Under the pieces are notes generated by a model. It made no database searches. It was not told the origin of the DNA and was given only the letters and a program-made list of their open reading frames with translations. A DNA stretch of 64,000 bases, taken from Lishizhenia tianjinensis (GTDB lineage: Bacteria > Bacteroidota > Bacteroidia > Flavobacteriales_D > Crocinitomicaceae). The stretch covers positions 496,001 through 560,000 of the forward strand of contig NZ_FPAS01000001.1 in assembly GCF_900116425.1 (NCBI RefSeq), read 5' to 3'. The translations under genes and the position numbers were made by a program. Positions 8,351 to 18,238 of the stretch are shown piece after piece. Position 1 is the stretch's first letter, and each line of letters starts with the position of its first letter.

Positions 8351-9244
8351 CTAATAATTCATAGGGCTTAGGGTATACCCAGCTTTTTCTAATAGATTAA
8401 TCAAACCTTTTTCTCCTCCTAAATGTCCTGCACCTACAGCAATAAATGCATTTTCCTTATCCATTATTTCTATGAGTTTGGGTATCCAATTGGCGTTGCG
8501 TTTAAAAAGTAAATCGTCTATGTTTAAGCCGTCCATTTCTGGGTGACCATTAATCATGTCGTATAGCGCTTCTACGTCACCTTCTCTGTGAAGTCTAGAT
8601 AGCTCCATCATTTCCTGTCGAGCTCCTTCTATATCGCGTATCGTAGCCATGATGCTTTCTATGTTTTCTTTTGTGCCTGCTTGATCAAGAAGTGCGATTT
8701 GTTCTTCCATCGTTTCTAAACCAATGTAAGGAGCTTTTGCTTTACTTTGAAGTTTGTAGATGTCTTCCTCGTAGCTTTCAAAGTTATTAGGAAAAGCAGC
8801 AGAGGCTAGAAATTGTTGCAAGAGCATAGGTTTCATCCTACCTAAACGCGGGGCAATTTTCTCCGGGTTTTTCCCCATTTCTTTATCGATGAAGGTATAA
8901 ACAGAGTCTTTTTGTTCCGACGTCATTTTATCAAAAATATTACCGTCTGAGGATTGCATAAGTCGCATCACTTCTAAAAGACCTGGTTTTTCACCAATTT
9001 CCAAAACAACCTTATCAGCATCTAAAACGAGCTGCTTTAAATTCTCAGGGAAATAATAGTACTTCTCTGCGATGATGTGCATAGTTCCAAAGAGGTAAGC
9101 TTTGGTTTGACCATCCATTTCTACGCGCCAGAGCAAGGTAGATTTTTCTGCAGGTGCAAGAGGGGTAACTTGCTTTTTGTGGAAACAAGCCGTTAGTATT
9201 AAGGTTGAAATAAGGGCTAGGCTGAGTATCTTTATTTTATGCAT
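8351..9244 (-). CDS. TraB/GumN-family lipoprotein
   Basis: A 297-residue TraB/GumN-family protein with a lipoprotein signal (STLILTACFHKK). The family hallmarks are an N-terminal LLWRVEMDGQTKAYLFGTMHI (GxxH element, shown to 20 residues: LWRVEMDGQTKAYLFGTMHI) and a C-terminal 'FIAVGAGHLGGEKGLINLL'. Members are proposed metalloproteases related to Tiki and pheromone-shutdown proteins; activity here is inferred only from these conserved Gly-His pairs. It overlaps the methyltransferase gene upstream by 8 bases and is followed after 1 base by the FKBP gene, so these exported-protein genes probably form one transcript. Confidence 0.87.
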   Translation of the reverse strand: MHKIKILSLALISTLILTACFHKKQVTPLAPAEKSTLLWRVEMDGQTKAYLFGTMHIIAEKYYYFPENLKQLVLDADKVVLEIGEKPGLLEVMRLMQSSDGNIFDKMTSEQKDSVYTFIDKEMGKNPEKIAPRLGRMKPMLLQQFLASAAFPNNFESYEEDIYKLQSKAKAPYIGLETMEEQIALLDQAGTKENIESIMATIRDIEGARQEMMELSRLHREGDVEALYDMINGHPEMDGLNIDDLLFKRNANWIPKLIEIMDKENAFIAVGAGHLGGEKGLINLLEKAGYTLSPMNY

Positions 9245-9947
9245 TTAATGTAAGTTTTGCCAAATAGCTTTGACCGTCTTCTAAAACCAATTCCACATCA
9301 AAACCAAGTTTACTAGCTGTTTGTTTTAAGTTTTCGAAATCAACGTACAACCAATCAAACCATTCTGATTTTGCGTCTTTGTATTCCATTTGGAATTGAA
9401 AGTTTCCATAGTACTCTGTACTTAAGTCAACCCACATTCCACCTTCCTCATCTTCAAAGAGGTATTTAATGTCTGTAGAGTCACACAAAATTTGACCACC
9501 TGGATTTAAGAGTTTTTTGGCTTGAAACAAGGTATTTTCTAATTCAGATAAACGTCCAGCAATTCCGATTCCATTCATCATCATTAAAAGTGTATCGTAA
9601 TCACCACCTGTCATTTCAAAGAAATCTTGCTCCTTTGCATGTATGCCAAGTTTTTGTTGAAAAGCAACAGCACCAGGGGAAACATCTATGGTTTCAACTT
9701 CAAATCCTTTTAATATCAAGGCTTCCGCATGTACACCTGTACAAGCTCCTATGTCCAGGACTTTTCCTTTACACAGCTCTAATGCCTTCTTTTCAATTTC
9801 GGGCATTTGGTTTTCTGTTCTAAATAACCAGTCTACAGGTATAACATCGTCCTCACAAATATCTGAGTGAACAATTATGTTTTCGCCGTGAATTCCGTTT
9901 TCGTAGTCTGCAATCGCTGCTCCGAAAGCATCGTTTTCTTTTAGCAT
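9237..9947 (-). CDS. Class I SAM-dependent methyltransferase
   Basis: A 236-residue Rossmann-fold methyltransferase. Motif I is VLDIGACTGVHAEAL (about residues 64-78), followed by the acidic end of strand 2 (VETIDVSPG) and a motif IV region 'YDTLLMMMNGIGI'. The C terminus has the usual strand-rich cap. Substrate cannot be inferred. It is cytosolic, overlaps the TraB gene by 8 bases, and lies one base after the pRiA4b-ORF3-like gene, so it sits in the middle of a tightly packed minus-strand set. No methylation partner gene is visible nearby. Confidence 0.85.
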   Translation of the reverse strand: MLKENDAFGAAIADYENGIHGENIIVHSDICEDDVIPVDWLFRTENQMPEIEKKALELCKGKVLDIGACTGVHAEALILKGFEVETIDVSPGAVAFQQKLGIHAKEQDFFEMTGGDYDTLLMMMNGIGIAGRLSELENTLFQAKKLLNPGGQILCDSTDIKYLFEDEEGGMWVDLSTEYYGNFQFQMEYKDAKSEWFDWLYVDFENLKQTASKLGFDVELVLEDGQSYLAKLTLNA

Positions 9948-9948
9948 C

Positions 9949-10509
9949 TTATATATCTAAGTCGTCTATATTATCAAAGTCAGAAGAAGAATATTCTTCG
10001 TCGAAATCATCGAATTCGTCAAAACCATCTAAATAGTCATCGGCACTCATTTGCTCAGTAGAGAATTGAATATCTTCGTTTCCTTGCTTTGAGTTTTCAT
10101 CCGGTGCGTCTCCTATAGCTAAAATAACTTGTGGCTCATCTACGGGAGTTTTCTCTATGCTTTGCAATTCAATCAAGAAGATCCACATGTTTAAGAAGTC
10201 GTGAACCAAGATGAATTTTTGCTCTGGAGATTCTATGAGTTGTTTGAGTGATGTATTCGACATCACTAACGGAGCATCGGCATCTGTTTCGTCGCCAAAA
10301 CTCATGTCCATCAAGCCAATTTCTTGACCTTTATCCCAATCTTCATTACTGCTGTAAAAGGACGCCATTTGTCCTCCTTTAAAGTTGAAAGCCTCTAAGA
10401 TGGTGTTGTAAAACGTTTCAAAGTTTGCCTCGTCGTGTATAAGTATATCTCTAAAAACTTCTTCTTTTGTTTCAGAATCAAGTAAAACACGGAATTTTAG
10501 TGCAGACAT
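9949..10509 (-). CDS. Plasmid pRiA4b ORF-3-like protein
   Basis: A 186-residue protein whose first 125 residues match the pRiA4b ORF-3-like / IS1096 passenger TnpR-like fold seen scattered on plasmids and chromosomes: 'FRVLLDSETKEEVFRDILI', 'NFETFYNTILEAFNFKGG', 'ASFYSSNEDWDKGQEIG', then a long 'EQKFILVHDFLNMWIFLIEL' strand-helix. The remainder is a strongly acidic tail rich in Asp, Glu, Phe and Ser. Its biochemical function is unknown. It is one base before the methyltransferase gene. No transposase is nearby, so here it looks like a resident chromosomal gene. Confidence 0.8.
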   Translation of the reverse strand: MSALKFRVLLDSETKEEVFRDILIHDEANFETFYNTILEAFNFKGGQMASFYSSNEDWDKGQEIGLMDMSFGDETDADAPLVMSNTSLKQLIESPEQKFILVHDFLNMWIFLIELQSIEKTPVDEPQVILAIGDAPDENSKQGNEDIQFSTEQMSADDYLDGFDEFDDFDEEYSSSDFDNIDDLDI

Positions 10510-10546
10510 AAAAAGTATATTTTGTATTGCTACGTATGTATTAAAA

Positions 10547-11968
10547 TTAATTGTTTTTCACCTCTAAACCAAGTGAGCTTCCCAGAGAAAGCATCATTTG
10601 ATAAGCGGCGTCATATTCATTAGGGATTTTTCCGTCAAGGATGGCTTCTTTGATTTCTGATTTAATGGTACCAATTTCTTGGCAAGGTCCTATACCGAAA
10701 GTTTGCATAATTAGCTCTCCACTTACCGGTGGTTGGAAATTTCTTACTTTATCTTTCTCTTCAACGGCTTTCAACTTTTCATTTACCAGTTCAAAGTTGC
10801 GCTTGTATTTCTTTACCTTAAACTCGTTTTTTGAGGTGATGTCTGCATTACACAAAGTCATCAAATCTTCCATGTCGTCTCCGGCGTCGTTCAATAATCT
10901 TCGTACAGCAGAATCCGTAACATCTCCCTTTACCAAAGCGATAGGGCGGAGGTGGAGTCTAACCATCTTTTGGACGTACTTCATCTTAGCATCTAAGGGA
11001 AGTTTCAAACGACGAAAGATTTTTGGCGTCATACGTGCACCTATTTCTTCATGACCGTGGAAGGTCCATCCCACACGCTTGTCGAAACGTTTTGTGGGGG
11101 CTTTGGCTATGTCGTGCATAATTGCCGACCAGCGCAACCATAAATCATCGGTATTTTCTGAAATATTATCGAGTACTTCTAAAGTATGGTAGAAATTATC
11201 TTTGTGAGATTTACCATCTCTGGTTTCAACTCCTTTTAACTTAACGAGTTCTGGGAAGAAACGCTCCAATAAACTTGTTGCATTCAACAATTTAAACCCA
11301 CGAGAAGGTACTGGTGCAAGAATGATTTTGTTCAATTCATCTATAATTCGTTCTCCAGAAATGATGTCCAAGCGTTCTGCATTGTTTTGAATCGCTTCTA
11401 AACTTGCTTTCTCTATGGTAAAGTCAAGCTGAGTCGCAAAACGTATGGCACGCATCATGCGCAAGGGATCGTCACTATAGGTTTGACCAGGTTCTAGAGG
11501 AGTTCTGATTATTCCCTTTTCTAGATCTTCTAATCCATTAAATGGATCTATGATATCACCAAAGTTATCCTCGTGTAAAGAGAGAGCCAAAGCATTAATG
11601 GTAAAGTCACGTCTATTTTGATCGTCACTTAAACTACCGTCTTCTACTATGGGTTTTCTGCTGTCTCTACTGTAAGATTCTTTTCTAGCTCCTACAAATT
11701 CTACCTCTAAATCTTTATAGCGAAATTGCGCTGTTCCAAAATTCTTAAAATAAGAGACTTTCTTAACTCGTAATTTCTCCCCAATTTCTTTGGCCAAATC
11801 CAGTCCGTTTCCTACCACAACGATATCTATATCTTTTGAAGGACGTTCTAGAATTAAATCGCGCACAAAACCTCCAATTACATAAGCTTCTTGATTGTTT
11901 TTGGTAACGATTTCTTTGGCAACCTTAAAAACGGGGTGCTTTAAATATTCTGCGTAATTTGTTTTCAT
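10547..11968 (-). CDS. cca: CCA-adding tRNA nucleotidyltransferase with HD domain
   Basis: A 473-residue class II CCA-adding enzyme or poly(A)-polymerase-type nucleotidyltransferase, which builds or repairs the tRNA 3' CCA end. The catalytic head is clear: 'AYVIGGFVRDLILERPSKD' followed by IDIVVVG (the two metal-binding Asp), 'RRDFTINALAL' and 'DPLRMMRAIRFA'. A C-terminal HD domain (IMHDIAKAPTKRF) could add phosphohydrolase activity. The start at 11968 (MKTNYAEYLKHPVF) is preferred over an ATG at 12028, because the extra 20 residues are not part of the fold and overlap the next gene. The split between CCA-adding and A-adding activity cannot be decided here. Confidence 0.92.
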   Translation of the reverse strand: MKTNYAEYLKHPVFKVAKEIVTKNNQEAYVIGGFVRDLILERPSKDIDIVVVGNGLDLAKEIGEKLRVKKVSYFKNFGTAQFRYKDLEVEFVGARKESYSRDSRKPIVEDGSLSDDQNRRDFTINALALSLHEDNFGDIIDPFNGLEDLEKGIIRTPLEPGQTYSDDPLRMMRAIRFATQLDFTIEKASLEAIQNNAERLDIISGERIIDELNKIILAPVPSRGFKLLNATSLLERFFPELVKLKGVETRDGKSHKDNFYHTLEVLDNISENTDDLWLRWSAIMHDIAKAPTKRFDKRVGWTFHGHEEIGARMTPKIFRRLKLPLDAKMKYVQKMVRLHLRPIALVKGDVTDSAVRRLLNDAGDDMEDLMTLCNADITSKNEFKVKKYKRNFELVNEKLKAVEEKDKVRNFQPPVSGELIMQTFGIGPCQEIGTIKSEIKEAILDGKIPNEYDAAYQMMLSLGSSLGLEVKNN

Positions 11969-12003
11969 TTTCGAGCTTGCAAATATAAGGAGAGTTCTAC
12001 AAT

Positions 12004-12870
12004 TTAAAGGGCTTTCTTTTGTATCCAACCATAAATCGGTATCATTTCTAAGTTGGCGACATTTATAGGAAGTCCATTTTCCTCCTTTGCCTTACCCGTT
12101 ATTAAGATGTAATACGCATCTGGGGTCTCTGCTAATATTCTAAAAAGTGTATGTTCGGGGAAGTGGCAAATTAAATTCGTTTGCAACCTACGTATGCCTC
12201 CAACAAAGGCATTTTCTGTAATTGGGGTAGGTGACCAATACAGAGCAATTTCTTGTTTACTTATTTGATAGGTTCCTTTGAAATGAAGGCTATCTGGAAA
12301 GAATTCACCCTTCATGTCTTCTTTGTCTCTGGCGATGAAAAACTTCTTTTTCACTTTAATTTCACCACGGATAAAACGGAGCGTGCTTATGTTGTGGGTG
12401 TAACTTTCACAACAAGGATATTCATGTGTGTACAGGATAATTTCATTGTTGTTAGGGTTGATTTTATACCCCAACAGAGCGCCTATTTCTACATAGCTGA
12501 GCACGTATTTATTTTCAGATAAAGTATAAATTTCTGTGTAAGCTCTATCGTCGGTAGCCTCGTATTTACCTTGAAAAAGTAATTCTAATTGGCCGTCTTG
12601 GTTAAGATCAATAAAATGCCAAAATTCCTTGTAAAGGCTAAAGTAAGTTTCGAAGTTTTCGCGACCATCATCTTCTAAATAATGATTAATCATTTTCCCT
12701 GTGTACAGGGTTTTTACAGCTTCTTTTAATTCAGGAGTAGCAATAAAAACGCTATCTACATGGGTGCGTAGACCATGGATCATATTAAGGGGAAGGTGTT
12801 CATACACAACTCCTGCTGCCTTACTTATAAAACTAAAACTTAAAACAATAAGGGTGATGTAGAATTTCAT
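12004..12870 (-). CDS. Secreted protein of unknown function
   Basis: A 288-residue exported protein with a signal peptide (MKFYITLIVLSFSFISKA). The mature part is mixed alpha/beta with 'FWHFIDLNQDGQLELLFQG', which resembles an FG-GAP/EF-hand-like Asp-rich turn (DLNQDGQ), and 'YTHEYPCCESY' with a Cys pair. No enzyme motif is visible. It lies downstream of clpC with a terminator hairpin between them, and 35 bases before the CCA gene start. It is likely periplasmic; the family is not recognised. Confidence 0.7.
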   Translation of the reverse strand: MKFYITLIVLSFSFISKAAGVVYEHLPLNMIHGLRTHVDSVFIATPELKEAVKTLYTGKMINHYLEDDGRENFETYFSLYKEFWHFIDLNQDGQLELLFQGKYEATDDRAYTEIYTLSENKYVLSYVEIGALLGYKINPNNNEIILYTHEYPCCESYTHNISTLRFIRGEIKVKKKFFIARDKEDMKGEFFPDSLHFKGTYQISKQEIALYWSPTPITENAFVGGIRRLQTNLICHFPEHTLFRILAETPDAYYILITGKAKEENGLPINVANLEMIPIYGWIQKKAL

Positions 12871-12880
12871 TTTGAAACAT

Positions 12881-12908
12881 AAAAAAAGGGGGATAGTATT
12901 ATCCCCCT
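12881..12908 (-). terminator. Rho-independent terminator after clpC
   Basis: The arms AGGGGGATA and TATCCCCCT enclose a 4-base loop, and on the minus strand are followed by seven T. It lies 17 bases after the clpC stop and so separates clpC from the secreted-protein gene. Confidence 0.85.
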
Positions 12909-12924
12909 ATAATGTGTTAGGAAA

Positions 12925-15456
12925 TTATTTCGCCGAATCGGTTTCTTTTGTTCCTTTTTCGATTTCAATTTCTAATGCAGAATGATCTGTATTTGCTTTC
13001 ACTTTAATCGTATCACCCTCTTGAAGGTGAGCATTGATAATTTCTTCAGCTAACGGATCTTCAACATACTTTTGGATAGCTCTTTTCAATGGACGTGCTC
13101 CAAACTTCTCGTCGTAACCTTTGTCTACGATAAAGTCTTTGGCCTCTTTTGTCATTTCAATTTGGTATCCTAAGTTGTTTAATCTTCCGTAAAGTTTGTC
13201 TAACTCCAAATCGATGATTTTGTGGATACTATCTCTATCTAATGATTTGAACAAGATCATATCATCAATTCTATTTAAGAATTCTGGAGAGAAGGCTTTT
13301 CTTAAAGCGTTTTGAATCACAACTTTCTGATCTTCCTCCTTAGATTCTTCTCTAGATTTTGTTCCAAATCCAACTCCAGTACCGAAGTCTTGCAACTGAC
13401 GTGCACCGATGTTAGAAGTCATAATTAAGATCGTATTCTTAAAGTCTATCTTTCTTCCTAAACCGTCTGTCATGTGTCCGTCATCCAAAGCTTGAAGCAA
13501 CAAGTTGAAAACATCAGGGTGAGCCTTTTCTATCTCATCCAATAAGATGATAGAGTAGGGCTTACGTCTTACGCGCTCTGTTAACTGTCCACCTTCTTCG
13601 TAACCAACGTATCCCGGAGGTGCTCCAACTAAACGAGAGATAGAGAATTTCTCCATGTATTCAGACATGTCCACACGAATCAAAGCGTCTTCTGTATCAA
13701 ATACATTTTTGGCCAATACTTTTGCCAATTGTGTTTTACCCACACCTGTTGGCCCTAAGAAGAAGAAAGAACCAATTGGTTTGTTAGGATCCTTCAATCC
13801 AGCTCTGTTTCTTTGAATGGCTTTTACAACCTTATCAACAGCTTCGTCTTGTCCAATAACTTGACCTTTCATGGTCTCGGCCATTTTCGCCAACTTACCG
13901 CTTTCTTTCTCTGCAACACGTTGAACAGGAATACCTGTCATCATAGAAACTACTTCTGCAACATGTTCTTCTGTTACGGTAACTCTATGCGTTTTTGTTT
14001 CCTCTTCCCACTTGTTTTTCTCCAACTCTAATTGCTCTTGAAGCTTGCGTTCGTCATCTCTTAATTCAGCTGCTTTTTCGTATTGCTGAGATTTGATTAC
14101 TTCGTTTTTCTTCTCTTTAACTTCCTCAATTTTCGCTTCTATATCCACGATTACTTTAGGAACGTTAATGTTGGTAAGGTGAACACGAGATCCAACTTCA
14201 TCTAAAGCGTCAATCGCCTTATCTGGCAAATGTCTATCAGAAATGTATCTATCTGTTAACTTAACACAAGCCAAAAGAGCTTCGTCTGTATAAGTTACAG
14301 AGTGGTGATCTTCGTATCTTTCCTTAATGTTATTTAAAATCTGAACAGTTTCATCGATGTCTGTTGGCTCGATGATAACCTTCTGGAATCTTCTTTCCAA
14401 AGCTCCATCTTTTTCGATGTGCTGTCTGTATTCATCTAAAGTAGTTGCTCCTATAGCTTGCATTTCACCACGCGCTAAGGCTGGTTTAAACATGTTAGAA
14501 GCATCTAAAGAACCACTTGCTCCCCCCGCACCAACTATGGTGTGAATTTCATCGATAAATAGAATGATGTCTGGGTTCTTTTCGATTTCGGCCATTACGG
14601 CTTTCATTCTTTCTTCGAACTGACCTCTGTATTTTGTACCGGCTACTAAACTCGCTAGGTCTAAAGAGATAATTCTTTTATCGAATAAAACTCTAGAGAC
14701 TTTACGTTGAACAATTCTTAAAGCCAAACCTTCGGCTATGGCACTTTTACCAACTCCAGGCTCTCCAATTAATATAGGGTTGTTCTTTTTACGTCTAGAT
14801 AGGATTTGAGAAACGCGTTCGATTTCCTTTTCTCTACCAACAATAGGGTCAAGCTTACCGCTCTCTGCTAATTTGGTTAAATCTCTACCAAAGTTGTCGA
14901 GTACTGGAGTTTTACTTTTTCCTTCTCCAGGTTTACGAGCACCTCCAGCTCCGCCTGTAAATCCAGTGTCTCCACCTTCATCTGCTGTTCCAGGGAATTC
15001 AGCTTTTGGTAATTGTTCATCTTCTAGCATAGCTTCTATTTCGTCTTTAATGTTGTCGTATATAACGCCATACTTGTTCAATGTTCTGCACGCAACATTG
15101 TTTTCGTCTTTTAAGATAGACAAGAGTAAGTGCTCTGTTCCTATCACCGGACTTTTAAACAATTTCGCTTCTAAATAGGTAACCTTTAAAACTTTTTCAG
15201 CTTGTTTTACTAAAGGAATATTTGTCAGGTTGATGTTGCTCTTTGAAGATCGAGTTAAGTATGACTCAATTTCTAATCTTATTTGCTTAAGGTCTAAATT
15301 GAACTCTTTTAAAGCCCTTATTCCAAGACCTTCACCTTCTCGAATTAATCCAAGTAACAAATGCTCAACCCCAATGTAGTCGTTGCCTAAGCGTAAGGCT
15401 TCCTCTCTACTAAAGTTGATCACATCTTTTACTCGGGGTGAAAATTTTGCTTCCAT
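12925..15456 (-). CDS. clpC: ClpC-type AAA+ protease ATPase subunit
   Basis: An 843-residue Hsp100 unfoldase that feeds proteins to ClpP. Domains in order: two Clp N repeats (about 1-145), AAA1 with Walker A GEPGVGKS and Walker B ILFIDEIH (about 200-400), a UVR/coiled-coil insert ([16 protein letters not shown], about 470-490) that marks ClpC rather than ClpA or ClpB, then AAA2 with GPTGVGKT and [14 protein letters not shown], and a C-terminal small domain. The short middle domain and UVR motif exclude ClpB. It is divergent from gyrA across a 231-base region with a good TAnnTTTG promoter box. clpP is not in the window. Confidence 0.96.
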   Translation of the reverse strand: MEAKFSPRVKDVINFSREEALRLGNDYIGVEHLLLGLIREGEGLGIRALKEFNLDLKQIRLEIESYLTRSSKSNINLTNIPLVKQAEKVLKVTYLEAKLFKSPVIGTEHLLLSILKDENNVACRTLNKYGVIYDNIKDEIEAMLEDEQLPKAEFPGTADEGGDTGFTGGAGGARKPGEGKSKTPVLDNFGRDLTKLAESGKLDPIVGREKEIERVSQILSRRKKNNPILIGEPGVGKSAIAEGLALRIVQRKVSRVLFDKRIISLDLASLVAGTKYRGQFEERMKAVMAEIEKNPDIILFIDEIHTIVGAGGASGSLDASNMFKPALARGEMQAIGATTLDEYRQHIEKDGALERRFQKVIIEPTDIDETVQILNNIKERYEDHHSVTYTDEALLACVKLTDRYISDRHLPDKAIDALDEVGSRVHLTNINVPKVIVDIEAKIEEVKEKKNEVIKSQQYEKAAELRDDERKLQEQLELEKNKWEEETKTHRVTVTEEHVAEVVSMMTGIPVQRVAEKESGKLAKMAETMKGQVIGQDEAVDKVVKAIQRNRAGLKDPNKPIGSFFFLGPTGVGKTQLAKVLAKNVFDTEDALIRVDMSEYMEKFSISRLVGAPPGYVGYEEGGQLTERVRRKPYSIILLDEIEKAHPDVFNLLLQALDDGHMTDGLGRKIDFKNTILIMTSNIGARQLQDFGTGVGFGTKSREESKEEDQKVVIQNALRKAFSPEFLNRIDDMILFKSLDRDSIHKIIDLELDKLYGRLNNLGYQIEMTKEAKDFIVDKGYDEKFGARPLKRAIQKYVEDPLAEEIINAHLQEGDTIKVKANTDHSALEIEIEKGTKETDSAK

Positions 15457-15515
15457 ATAATGAGTTCTGTGTTTGTTTATTTTGGTAGACTAAAATCAAT
15501 AATTAGTCCATTTAC

Positions 15516-15523
15516 CAAATATA
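15516..15523 (-). promoter_or_regulatory. Bacteroidota -7 promoter box for clpC
   Basis: On the minus strand this reads TATATTTG, an exact match to the TAnnTTTG consensus of the Bacteroidota primary sigma factor, about 60 bases before the clpC start. T-rich and TTTG sequence lies upstream, but the -33 element is not sharply defined. Confidence 0.55.
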
Positions 15524-15551
15524 AAACGAAAACAAACCAAAACTGTTTAAG

Positions 15552-15570
15552 TTGTCCACAATTTTTCACA
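15552..15570 (+). promoter_or_regulatory. Pair of DnaA-box-like sites
   Basis: Two 9-mers in the same orientation, TTGTCCACA and TTTTTCACA, are spaced 10 bases apart (one helical turn). The second fits TTWTNCACA; the first differs at one position. They lie in the AT-rich divergent region between clpC and gyrA. Confidence 0.35.
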
Positions 15571-15687
15571 GAAATTTGTTAGTAAAATGACTTCTCTTAC
15601 TTTAAAACTCTAGATTTTATACTTATTTTCGAAACTTCGTAACGTTGAACCCTAATGGGTGTCAAACATTAAATAAATTGTGACAAC

Positions 15688-18225
15688 ATGGCAGATGGTG
15701 AAAGAATAATTCAGATAAATATTGAGGATGAAATGAAATCCGCATACATTGATTATTCAATGTCGGTAATCGTTTCTAGAGCATTGCCCGATGTGCGTGA
15801 TGGTTTTAAGCCTGTGCATAGACGTGTTTTATACGGTATGCAAGATTTAGGAGTATTCTCGAATAGAGCATATAAAAAGTCAGCAAGAATTGTTGGAGAA
15901 GTATTAGGTAAGTATCACCCACACGGAGATAGTTCTGTTTATGATACTATGGTGCGTATGGCGCAGCCTTGGTCTTTACGTTATCCTTTAGTAGATGGAC
16001 AAGGTAACTTTGGTTCTGTAGATGGTGATAGTCCGGCAGCCATGCGTTATACGGAGGCTAGATTGCAAAAGGTAGCAGAAGATATGTTAGCGGATCTTGA
16101 AAAAGACACCGTAGATTTTGCACCTAACTTTGATGAGAGTTTAAAAGAACCAACTGTACTTCCTACAAAAATCCCTCAACTTTTAGTGAATGGAGCTTCT
16201 GGTATTGCTGTAGGTATGGCTACGAACATGGCCCCTCACAACCTTACTGAAGTAGTTGATGGAGCTATTGCTTACGTAGACAACAGAGATATAGACGTAG
16301 AGGAATTAATCCAATACGTAAAAGCACCTGACTTCCCAACAGGAGGTATTATTTACGGATACGAAGGGGTTAAACAAGCGTTAACAACAGGTAGAGGTAG
16401 AGTAGTACTTAGAGCGAAAGCAGAAATAGAAGTTACCAAATCAGATAGAGAACAAATCATCGTAACTGAGATTCCTTATTTAGTAAATAAGGCAGACATG
16501 ATTAAGAAAACTGCTGATTTAGTAAACGAGAAAAAGATAGACGGTATCTCTGATATTAGAGATGAATCGGATAGAAATGGTATGCGTATCGTTTATGAAA
16601 TTAAACGTGATGCATTGGCCAATGTAGTGTTGAATAAATTATACAAGTACACAGCATTACAGAGTTCATTCTCAGTAAATAACATTTGTTTGGTTGATGG
16701 TAGACCAAAGCAGTTAAATGTTAAAGAATTGATCGCTCACTTCGTTGATTTTAGACACGAAGTAATTGTTAGAAGAACGAAGTTTGACCTTAAGAAAGCG
16801 GAAGATAGAGCGCACATCTTGGAAGGTTTAATCATCGCTTCTGATAACATAGACGAAGTAATTGCTTTAATCAGAGGTTCTAAATCTCCAGATGAGGCAA
16901 GAGAAAAATTGATGGGTCGTTTTGATTTATCAGACTTACAAGCGAGAGCTATTGTTGAGATGAGATTGCGTCAGTTAACAGGACTGGAGCAAGATAAGTT
17001 AAGAGCAGAATACGACGATTTAATGACGTTGATTGCGGACTTAAAAGACATCTTGGCAAATGAGTCTAGAAGAATGGACATCATTAAAGAAGAATTAATT
17101 TACGTTAGAGATAAGTACGGAGATGAAAGAAGATCTGTAATTGAGTACTCTGCTACAGAAATGAGAATCGAAGATTTGATTCCAGATGAAGAAGTAGTGG
17201 TTACAATTTCTCATGCAGGATACATCAAGCGTACAAACTTAACGGAATACAAAGTTCAGAAAAGAGGTGGTATGGGATCGAAAGGTTCGAATACTAGAGA
17301 TAAGGACTTCTTGGAAGAAATCTTTGTGGCAACCAACCATAATTACTTGTTGATCTTTACTGAAAAAGGAAAATGTTTCTGGATGCGTGTATTCGAAATT
17401 CCAGAAGGAAACAAAACTTCTAAAGGTAGAGCTATCCAAAACTTAATCAACATTGAACCAGATGATAGAATTAAAGCTTACATCTGTGTAAATGATTTGA
17501 AGGATGAGGATTACGTGAAGTCGAACTACATCGTAATGTGTACGAAAAAAGGTATCATTAAGAAAACGAGTTTAGAGGCTTACTCTCGACCAAGAACAAA
17601 TGGTATCAACGCTATTAACATTAATGAAGGAGACGAACTATTAGAAGCGAAATTGACAAATGGTCAGAATGAAATCATTATGGCTAAGAAGTCGGGTTAC
17701 GCTATCCGATTCAACGAATCAACTGTTCGTACAGTAGGAAGAAATTCTATTGGTGTTAAAGGAGTTAAATTCAAGTCAGAAGACGATGAAGTGGTAGGAA
17801 TGATTTGTGTTGAAAACGATACAAAGGATACCATCTTAGTAGTTTCTGAAAATGGATATGGTAAGCGTTCTTACTTGAATGATCCTGAAACAGGAGAGCC
17901 AACATACCGTGTTACAAACAGAGGTGGAGTTGGTGTGAAGACGATGTCTGTTACTGAAAAAACAGGTTCTTTGATCGCTATTAAGCACGTAAGTGATGAG
18001 GATGATTTAATGATCATTACGAAGTCAGGAATTACCATTCGTTTCGATTTAAGTACAATTCGTGTGATGGGTAGAACAGCTCAAGGTGTTCGTATGATAA
18101 CTTTAAAGAAAAATGGCGAAATTGCGGCCGTTGCTAAAGTTCCAAAAGGAGACGAAGACGAAGAGCAAAATGAGGAATTAACTGAAGGTGGTATGGAAAA
18201 TGCTACATCAGAGGAGGAAGAATAA
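15688..18225 (+). CDS. gyrA: DNA gyrase subunit A
   Basis: An 845-residue GyrA. The N-terminal catalytic part is unmistakable: '[18 protein letters not shown]', '[20 protein letters not shown]' (quinolone-resistance region with Ser and Asp in the usual places) and '[10 protein letters not shown]' with the DNA-cleaving Tyr. The C-terminal half has six beta-pinwheel repeats, including a GyrA-box-like '[13 protein letters not shown]' (Q-R-R/K-G-G-x-G form, near residue 525), which favours gyrase over topoisomerase IV. It ends in an acidic tail ([14 protein letters not shown]). The start ATG lacks a Shine-Dalgarno sequence. A TPR-protein gene follows after 13 bases. Confidence 0.97.
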   Translation: MADGERIIQINIEDEMKSAYIDYSMSVIVSRALPDVRDGFKPVHRRVLYGMQDLGVFSNRAYKKSARIVGEVLGKYHPHGDSSVYDTMVRMAQPWSLRYPLVDGQGNFGSVDGDSPAAMRYTEARLQKVAEDMLADLEKDTVDFAPNFDESLKEPTVLPTKIPQLLVNGASGIAVGMATNMAPHNLTEVVDGAIAYVDNRDIDVEELIQYVKAPDFPTGGIIYGYEGVKQALTTGRGRVVLRAKAEIEVTKSDREQIIVTEIPYLVNKADMIKKTADLVNEKKIDGISDIRDESDRNGMRIVYEIKRDALANVVLNKLYKYTALQSSFSVNNICLVDGRPKQLNVKELIAHFVDFRHEVIVRRTKFDLKKAEDRAHILEGLIIASDNIDEVIALIRGSKSPDEAREKLMGRFDLSDLQARAIVEMRLRQLTGLEQDKLRAEYDDLMTLIADLKDILANESRRMDIIKEELIYVRDKYGDERRSVIEYSATEMRIEDLIPDEEVVVTISHAGYIKRTNLTEYKVQKRGGMGSKGSNTRDKDFLEEIFVATNHNYLLIFTEKGKCFWMRVFEIPEGNKTSKGRAIQNLINIEPDDRIKAYICVNDLKDEDYVKSNYIVMCTKKGIIKKTSLEAYSRPRTNGINAININEGDELLEAKLTNGQNEIIMAKKSGYAIRFNESTVRTVGRNSIGVKGVKFKSEDDEVVGMICVENDTKDTILVVSENGYGKRSYLNDPETGEPTYRVTNRGGVGVKTMSVTEKTGSLIAIKHVSDEDDLMIITKSGITIRFDLSTIRVMGRTAQGVRMITLKKNGEIAAVAKVPKGDEDEEQNEELTEGGMENATSEEEE

Positions 18226-18238
18226 AAATAAAGGGAAA

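Noticed and set aside
9949-10509. Insertion element because of pRiA4b ORF-3 / IS1096 passenger similarity
   Set aside because: No transposase, inverted repeats or target duplications were found, and the gene is packed among normal neighbours.
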